Part shown: positions 6,000-9,723 of the stretch, piece after piece
How positions within the stretch are numbered: position 1 is the stretch's first letter
Layout: every line of letters starts with the position of its first letter
Source of the DNA: an uncultured bacterium
GTDB taxonomy: Bacteria; Planctomycetota; Planctomycetia; Pirellulales; UBA1268
Reading direction: 5' to 3'
DNA length: 9,723 nucleotides
Assembly (NCBI GenBank): GCA_937959175.1
Contig: CALGAS010000176.1
Location: 1-9,723 of the forward strand
Notes under the pieces: model-generated
Seen by the model: only the letters and a program-made list of their open reading frames with translations
Told to the model about the DNA's origin: nothing
The model's database searches: none
Translations under genes and position numbers: made by a program

Positions 6000-8093
6000 A
6001 TGCCCGCCATCGCCCGCCCGCTCGTCCTGCTGGCCCTGCTGCTTCCGCCGGGTGTCCTGCCGGCCGCCGAGCCAGCCGCCGCCGACCTGCCCTTGGAGAA
6101 GGTCGTCCTCTTCACGTCGGGCGTGGGCTACTTCCAGCATGGCGGCACGGTCACTGGCGACGCGGCGGTCACGATGAGCTTCCGGGCCGAGAACATCAAC
6201 GACCTGCTCAAGAGCATGGTGGTCGAGGACCTCGGCGGAGGCACGGTGCCGGCAGTCAGCTACGCCTCGCGGGATCCGATCACCAAGACGCTTGGCACCT
6301 TCGCCATCGACCTCACCGACAACCCGTCGATCGGGCAGATTCTCGGCCGGCTGCGGGGCGAACAGATCGAGGTCGAGGCGGCCACCCCCGCCGACGGGAC
6401 GATCGTCGGCGTCGAGACCCGGAAGGTGCCGGCCGGCGACGACCAGACCGTCGAGAAGGACTTCATCACGATCCTTACCGCCGACGGCCTGCGGACGCTT
6501 GCCCTCGACACGATCACGCGGATCCGGCTCGTCGATGGGCAGCTGCAGGAGGAACTCGAGCAGGCCCTGGCGGTGCTCGCACTCGGCCACGACAGCGAGA
6601 AGAAGTCGGTCTCGGTCGCCTTTGCCGGCGACGGTGAACGGCCCGTCCGGATCGGCTACGTCCAGGAATCACCGGTCTGGAAGACGAGCTACCGGCTGGT
6701 GCTCGATGACAAGAAAGCCGCCGACAAGGCTGCCGAGAAGGCGATTCTCCAGGGCTGGGCGATCGTCGAAAACACGACCGACCGAGACTGGAAGGATGTC
6801 CGAATGGCGCTGGTCAGCGGCCGGCCGATTTCATTCGTGATGGATCTCTACCGGCCGCTCTACGTGCCCCGGCCGGTGGTCGAGCCGGAGTTGTTCGCGT
6901 CGCTGGCGCCGCAGGTCTACGGGCAGGACCTGGCCGCCGCCAAGCGGGAGCTTGCAGCGGCCGCTAACGAGTTGCGCGACGGCCGGCAGCTCGCCCAGGG
7001 CGAGATGCGGCGGAAGAGCGGGCTTGCCGCCCCTGCCCCCCGCCGGCCAATGGAGGCCGCCCTGATGGACGAGGCGATAGTCGACTTCGATCGCGACGGC
7101 GTGGCCGCCATCCGCAGCGTGGCGGCCGGCGAGGCCCTCGGCGAGTTGTTTCGGTATGAGATTGCCACGCCGGTCTCGATCGCCCGGCAACGTTCGGCGA
7201 TGCTGCCGATCGTGACCGAGACGGTGGAGGCCGAGCAGGTCTCGGTCTACGACGATCGGGTGTTGGGCAAGCATCCGCTGGCAGGCGTGCGGCTGACGAA
7301 CTCGACCGGGCTCGATCTGATGCAGGGGCCGGTCACGATCTTCGCCGCCGGTGCCTACGCCGGCGATGCCCGGATCGAGGACCTTCCGGCCGGCTCGAGC
7401 CGGCTGCTGACCTACGCGGTCGACCTCGATGTCGAGGTGGCTCCGCGGGTCGAGGCGAAGCCGGAGGAGCTGGTGAGCGTGAAGATCGCCAGGGGCACGC
7501 TGACCGCATCCCGCCGGCTGGCCCGCCGCAAGGTCTTCGAGATCAAAAACTCCGGCAAGGAGCCGGTCAGGCTGCTCGTCGAGCATCCGCTCGAGCCAGG
7601 CTGGAAACTCGTCGAGCCCGAAACGCCCGCCGAAAAGACCCGCGACCGTTACCGGTTTGCCGTCACGGCCGAACCGGGTACGCCGGCGACACTCGTCGTG
7701 GCCGAGGAGCGGCTGGTCTCGCAGCGAGTCGCGATCACCAACCTCGACGACCGAGCGATTCTCGTGTACGGCTCGGCCGGGACCACGAGCCCGGCGGTCA
7801 AGCAGGCCCTCAAGGACGTGCTCGAAAGGAAGCAGAGAATCGGCGAGCTGGCCAGGGACCGGAGCCGCCGCGAGCAGGAGATCAAAGCGGTTTCGCAGGA
7901 ACAGGACCGGATCAGGCAGAACATGGCCCAGCTCGACCGGGCCAGTGATCTCTACACCCGTTACGTGCAGAAGTTCGCCGCGCAGGAGGATCGGGTCGAG
8001 ACGCTCCGCGGCGAGATCGCGGAACTGCAGGACAATGAACAGCGGGCCCGCCGCGACCTCGACGAGATGCTTGGAACACTGGAACTCGAATGA
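6000..8093 (+). CDS. Secreted DUF4139 domain protein with C-terminal coiled coil
   Basis: The 697-residue protein starts at ATG 6000, with GGAG 8 nt upstream (5988-5991). An N-terminal signal peptide is clear: ARPLVLLALLLPPGVLPAA at 5-23, with cleavage likely near 23-29, so it acts in the periplasm or outside. An N-terminal beta-rich part (30-200) has KVVLFTSGVGYF (34-45). The DUF4139 region follows, with SPVWKTSYRLVL (224-235) and WAIVENTTDRDWKDVRMALV (253-272), then SGRPISF (273-279). A charged, alanine-rich insert covers about 305-360, and the domain resumes at about 385-590. Residues 597-695 are rich in E, K, R and Q with heptad-like spacing, so they probably form a coiled coil. DUF4139 proteins have no established activity that I can name; no catalytic motif is visible. 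It precedes the serpin gene on the same strand with a large inverted repeat in between. The family call is from remembered motifs. Confidence 0.9.
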   Translation: MPAIARPLVLLALLLPPGVLPAAEPAAADLPLEKVVLFTSGVGYFQHGGTVTGDAAVTMSFRAENINDLLKSMVVEDLGGGTVPAVSYASRDPITKTLGTFAIDLTDNPSIGQILGRLRGEQIEVEAATPADGTIVGVETRKVPAGDDQTVEKDFITILTADGLRTLALDTITRIRLVDGQLQEELEQALAVLALGHDSEKKSVSVAFAGDGERPVRIGYVQESPVWKTSYRLVLDDKKAADKAAEKAILQGWAIVENTTDRDWKDVRMALVSGRPISFVMDLYRPLYVPRPVVEPELFASLAPQVYGQDLAAAKRELAAAANELRDGRQLAQGEMRRKSGLAAPAPRRPMEAALMDEAIVDFDRDGVAAIRSVAAGEALGELFRYEIATPVSIARQRSAMLPIVTETVEAEQVSVYDDRVLGKHPLAGVRLTNSTGLDLMQGPVTIFAAGAYAGDARIEDLPAGSSRLLTYAVDLDVEVAPRVEAKPEELVSVKIARGTLTASRRLARRKVFEIKNSGKEPVRLLVEHPLEPGWKLVEPETPAEKTRDRYRFAVTAEPGTPATLVVAEERLVSQRVAITNLDDRAILVYGSAGTTSPAVKQALKDVLERKQRIGELARDRSRREQEIKAVSQEQDRIRQNMAQLDRASDLYTRYVQKFAAQEDRVETLRGEIAELQDNEQRARRDLDEMLGTLELE

Positions 8094-8095
8094 TC

Positions 8096-8185
8096 AAAAA
8101 GGGGACATCCCCCGTTTCTGCCAGCACCATACAGCGTCGGTTCCGACAAGTGCCCGGATCACGAAACGGGGGATGTCCCCTTTTT
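8096..8185. repeat. REPIN-like element: perfect 23-bp inverted repeat around a 44-nt loop
   Basis: The arms at 8096-8118 and 8163-8185 are exact reverse complements. Each arm carries a smaller internal palindrome, GGGGACATCCCC, and runs from an A tract to GTTTC. The loop contains its own hairpin, GTCGG-TT-CCGAC (8136-8147). This REP pair with a structured spacer is the form expected of a REPIN mobilised by a REP-associated tyrosine transposase; no such enzyme is present here. The right arm ends in six T's (8181-8186), so the transcript could also terminate here or be protected from 3' decay. It begins 3 bp after the DUF4139 stop and ends 9 bp before the serpin ribosome-binding site. Confidence 0.8.
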
Positions 8186-8194
8186 TCCTTCCAC

Positions 8195-8199
8195 AGGAG
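8195..8199 (+). promoter_or_regulatory. Ribosome-binding site of the serpin gene
   Basis: AGGAG lies 8 nt before the ATG at 8208 and so favours this start over the in-frame TTG at 8202. It lies just outside the inverted repeat, so folding of the repeat need not mask it. Confidence 0.7.
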
Positions 8200-8207
8200 T
8201 CTTGCCA

Positions 8208-9428
8208 ATGCCCGCCACGCTTTCCCGAATGGCCGCCTTGCTGTTGGCCGTTGCCCCGGTCTTCTTCCCCGCGCATGCTCCCGCCGCCGACGCTGCTGCC
8301 GGCACGGCCAAACTCGCCTGGGAGCTTGTGCGGGCGTCGGGCGATGGCAATGCGATCCTCTCGCCGGCCAGCGTCTGGGAGGCCCTGGCGATGACGCACG
8401 CCGGGGCCCGCGGTGAGACAGCCGCGGAGATCGCCGCCGTTTTAGGGATGCCCGATGACCCGGTTCAGATCGCTGCTGCCGTCGGATCGCTCCGCGAAAC
8501 GCTCGTGGAGGCGAAAGGGGAGAAGATCAAGCTCGACATCGCCAACCGGATCTGGGTCGATCAGGGCAAGCGGCTCGAGGTGACGTTTACCGATCTGCTC
8601 GAAGTGAACTACGGGGCGGCCGCGGGGCTGGTCGACTTCGCCGACAAGCCCGAGGACGCCCGGGCTGAGATCAACGCCTGGGTTGGTGAGCAGACGGCCG
8701 AGAAGATCCCCGAACTTCTGAAATCGGGATCGATCACCCCGCTGACGCGGCTGGTGCTCACCAACGCGATCTACATGAAGGCTCCCTGGGCCAAGCCCTT
8801 CAAGAAGTCGGCGACGCGGCCGGAGGCCTTTCAACTCGGCGGTGGCAACTCGGCTGACGTGCCCTTCATGCACGCCACAGGCAAGATGACCGCGGGCACC
8901 GTGGGCGAGGGGGATGCGGCGGCCACGGTCTGCGAGATTCCCTACGACGGGCAGCGACTGGCGATGGTGCTCGTTGTTCCCGCCAAGGCCGACGGGCTGG
9001 CTGCGGTGGTCGCCGGCATGGATGCCGACTGGCGGACGAGTTGGAAGCGGGGCGGCCCGACGGGCGTGCGGCAGCGGCCGGTGATCCTGGCACTGCCGAA
9101 GTGGACGGCCCGCAAGCCGCTCTCGCTGAAACCGGTGCTCGAGTCGCTCGGTATAAAGCAGGCGTTCGTAGAAGGAGAGGCCGATCTGTCGGGCATGGAC
9201 GGCACCCGGAAACTCTTCGTGTCAGATGTCGTCCACGAGGGCTTCGTGGAGGTTTCGGAGGAAGGCACCGAGGCGGCGGCAGCGACGGGTGTGATCGTGG
9301 CGACCCGGGCGATGGTGCGGCCGGAAGAGCCGCTCGAGGTGACAGCAGATCGGCCATTTGCCTGGGCAGTGGTCGAGCGACGCACCGGCGCGGTGCTGTT
9401 TGCCGGCACGGTCACCGACCCGCGGTAG
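8208..9428 (+). CDS. Secreted serpin (serine protease inhibitor family I4)
   Basis: Serpins trap target proteases by inserting their cleaved reactive-centre loop into a beta sheet. The 406-residue protein has a signal peptide (MAALLLAVAPVFFPAHAPAA at 8-27), so it is exported. Family landmarks are ILSPASVWEALAMTHAGARG (50-69), NAIYMKAPWAKPF (187-198 region), a hinge EEGTEAAAATG (351-361) and the C-terminal DRPFAWAVVERRTGAVLFAG (381-400). The hinge has Gly at P15, Thr at P14 and alanines at P12-P9, as in inhibitory serpins. Counting from it, P1 is Arg367 and P1' is Ala368, which predicts a trypsin-like target. The loop between P1 and the PF motif is about five residues longer than in alpha-1-antitrypsin, so Arg371 is an alternative P1. 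The gene follows the DUF4139 gene on the same strand. A terminator lies 44 bp downstream. Confidence 0.96.
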   Translation: MPATLSRMAALLLAVAPVFFPAHAPAADAAAGTAKLAWELVRASGDGNAILSPASVWEALAMTHAGARGETAAEIAAVLGMPDDPVQIAAAVGSLRETLVEAKGEKIKLDIANRIWVDQGKRLEVTFTDLLEVNYGAAAGLVDFADKPEDARAEINAWVGEQTAEKIPELLKSGSITPLTRLVLTNAIYMKAPWAKPFKKSATRPEAFQLGGGNSADVPFMHATGKMTAGTVGEGDAAATVCEIPYDGQRLAMVLVVPAKADGLAAVVAGMDADWRTSWKRGGPTGVRQRPVILALPKWTARKPLSLKPVLESLGIKQAFVEGEADLSGMDGTRKLFVSDVVHEGFVEVSEEGTEAAAATGVIVATRAMVRPEEPLEVTADRPFAWAVVERRTGAVLFAGTVTDPR

Positions 9429-9471
9429 GGCTTGGCGGGATGACCTGAGGGCCTGCCGTCCCCCTGGGGAT

Positions 9472-9498
9472 ACCGGGAGAAGTTCCGGTGTGTTTTTT
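9472..9498 (+). terminator. Intrinsic terminator of the serpin gene
   Basis: ACCGGGA (9472-9478) pairs with TTCCGGT (9483-9489), with one G-T wobble, around a GAAG tetraloop. After GTG follow six T's (9493-9498). It is 44 bp beyond the serpin stop and lies within the first repeat unit; the second unit has no equivalent T tract. Confidence 0.72.
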
Positions 9499-9696
9499 GT
9501 GGTGAGGGCGGATTGGGCGTTTTGGTGGTGAACGGTTGCTTTGGCTTCCGGAGGCCGGGATGGCCCAACGGCCCGCCGTCCCCCCGGGGAGCGTGAAAGC
9601 CACCTGTGTCGCTCGGTGGTGATCGCGTTTTGGGCCGGTTGGTGGTGAACGGTTTCCAGGGCTTCCGGAAACGTCTCTCGCCCAACGGCCCGCCGT

Positions 9697-9723
9697 CCCC
9701 CCGGCTCGCGCCGGGGGGCTTTT
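9697..9723 (+). terminator. Strong intrinsic terminator at the window edge
   Basis: CCCCCCGGC (9697-9705) and GCCGGGGGG (9710-9718) make a perfect 9-bp GC stem with loop TCGC, followed by C and at least four T's before the window ends. It closes the third repeat unit. It sits about 200 bp beyond the serpin terminator with no gene in between, so it may end a separate short transcript. Confidence 0.75.

Larger units (their letters stand above)
9439..9723. repeat. Degenerate tandem repeat, about 2.5 units of roughly 119 bp
   Basis: No gene is supported here. Three anchors mark the unit: GCCTGCCGTCCCCC at 9451, GCCCGCCGTCCCCCC at 9571 and again at 9688, giving periods of 120 and 117 bp. A second anchor, TTGGTGGTGAACGGTT, occurs exactly at 9522-9537 and 9639-9654, followed both times by GGCTTCCGGA within 10 bp. 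Between anchors the copies differ by many substitutions. The second and third copies have a tight hairpin, ACGGC-CC-GCCGT, and the first two have TCCCC/GGGGA. The third copy has a full terminator hairpin in place of the latter. It may be an array of structured RNAs, a decayed repeat element or terminator duplications. The array may continue past the window. Confidence 0.7.

Noticed and set aside
8101..8185. Reading the inverted repeat as a CRISPR unit or coding extension
   Set aside because: There are only two arms in inverted orientation, with no direct repeats or spacers, and the frame closes at the DUF4139 stop before it.
9562..9634. Resemblance to an integron attC site: GCCCAAC at 9562-9568 with TTTGGGC at 9628-9634
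   Set aside because: The second core does not match GTTRRRY, the inner L-type cores are absent, and there is no integrase or cassette gene nearby. The short core matches are easily met by chance.
8942..9685. A 247-codon minus-strand frame over the serpin 3' end and the repeat array
   Set aside because: Most of it is antisense to the conserved serpin C-terminus, and the rest is repeat sequence. The possible repeat peptide is noted as a weak finding only.

Overview
This is a GC-rich (visibly well over 60% G+C) bacterial chromosomal window with tightly packed genes. I infer a planctomycete, probably of the Pirellulales type. The grounds are a secreted protein family that I remember only from planctomycetes, a small TPR protein ahead of tmk and holB, a secreted serpin, and several short interspersed palindromic repeats. 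This assignment is from recall and was not tested by any search.

Left part, minus strand (about 1-4631): four genes read leftward in the order TPR-like protein (4631-4107), thymidylate kinase tmk (4038-3412), DNA polymerase III delta-prime subunit holB (3394-2336), and, after a 200-bp gap with two inverted repeats, a large exported protein of unknown function (2135 to beyond position 1). The first three look like one operon for dTTP supply and clamp loading; tmk and holB are 17 bp apart, or share one base if an upstream holB ATG is used. The fourth gene may belong to it or have its own promoter.

Centre and right, plus strand (about 4679-9428): mutY (adenine glycosylase, 4748-5839) diverges from the TPR gene. 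It is followed by a secreted DUF4139 protein (6000-8093) and a secreted serpin (8208-9428). Signal peptides on the last two, and on the leftmost protein, suggest a cell-envelope or extracellular role.

Non-coding structure is the most distinctive part of the window. (a) Two diverged copies of a palindromic repeat lie in opposite orientation at the 5' end of mutY, and one of them is inside the reading frame. (b) A perfect 23-bp inverted repeat with a 44-nt loop (a REPIN-like element) fills the DUF4139-serpin gap. (c) An array of about 2.5 copies of a roughly 119-bp degenerate unit follows the serpin. It contains one intrinsic terminator and ends at the window edge in a second, very strong one. 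No tRNA, rRNA, CRISPR array, transposase or phage gene was seen. Nothing here is clearly a new defence or enzymatic system; the tail array and the repeat-derived MutY N-terminus are the best leads.
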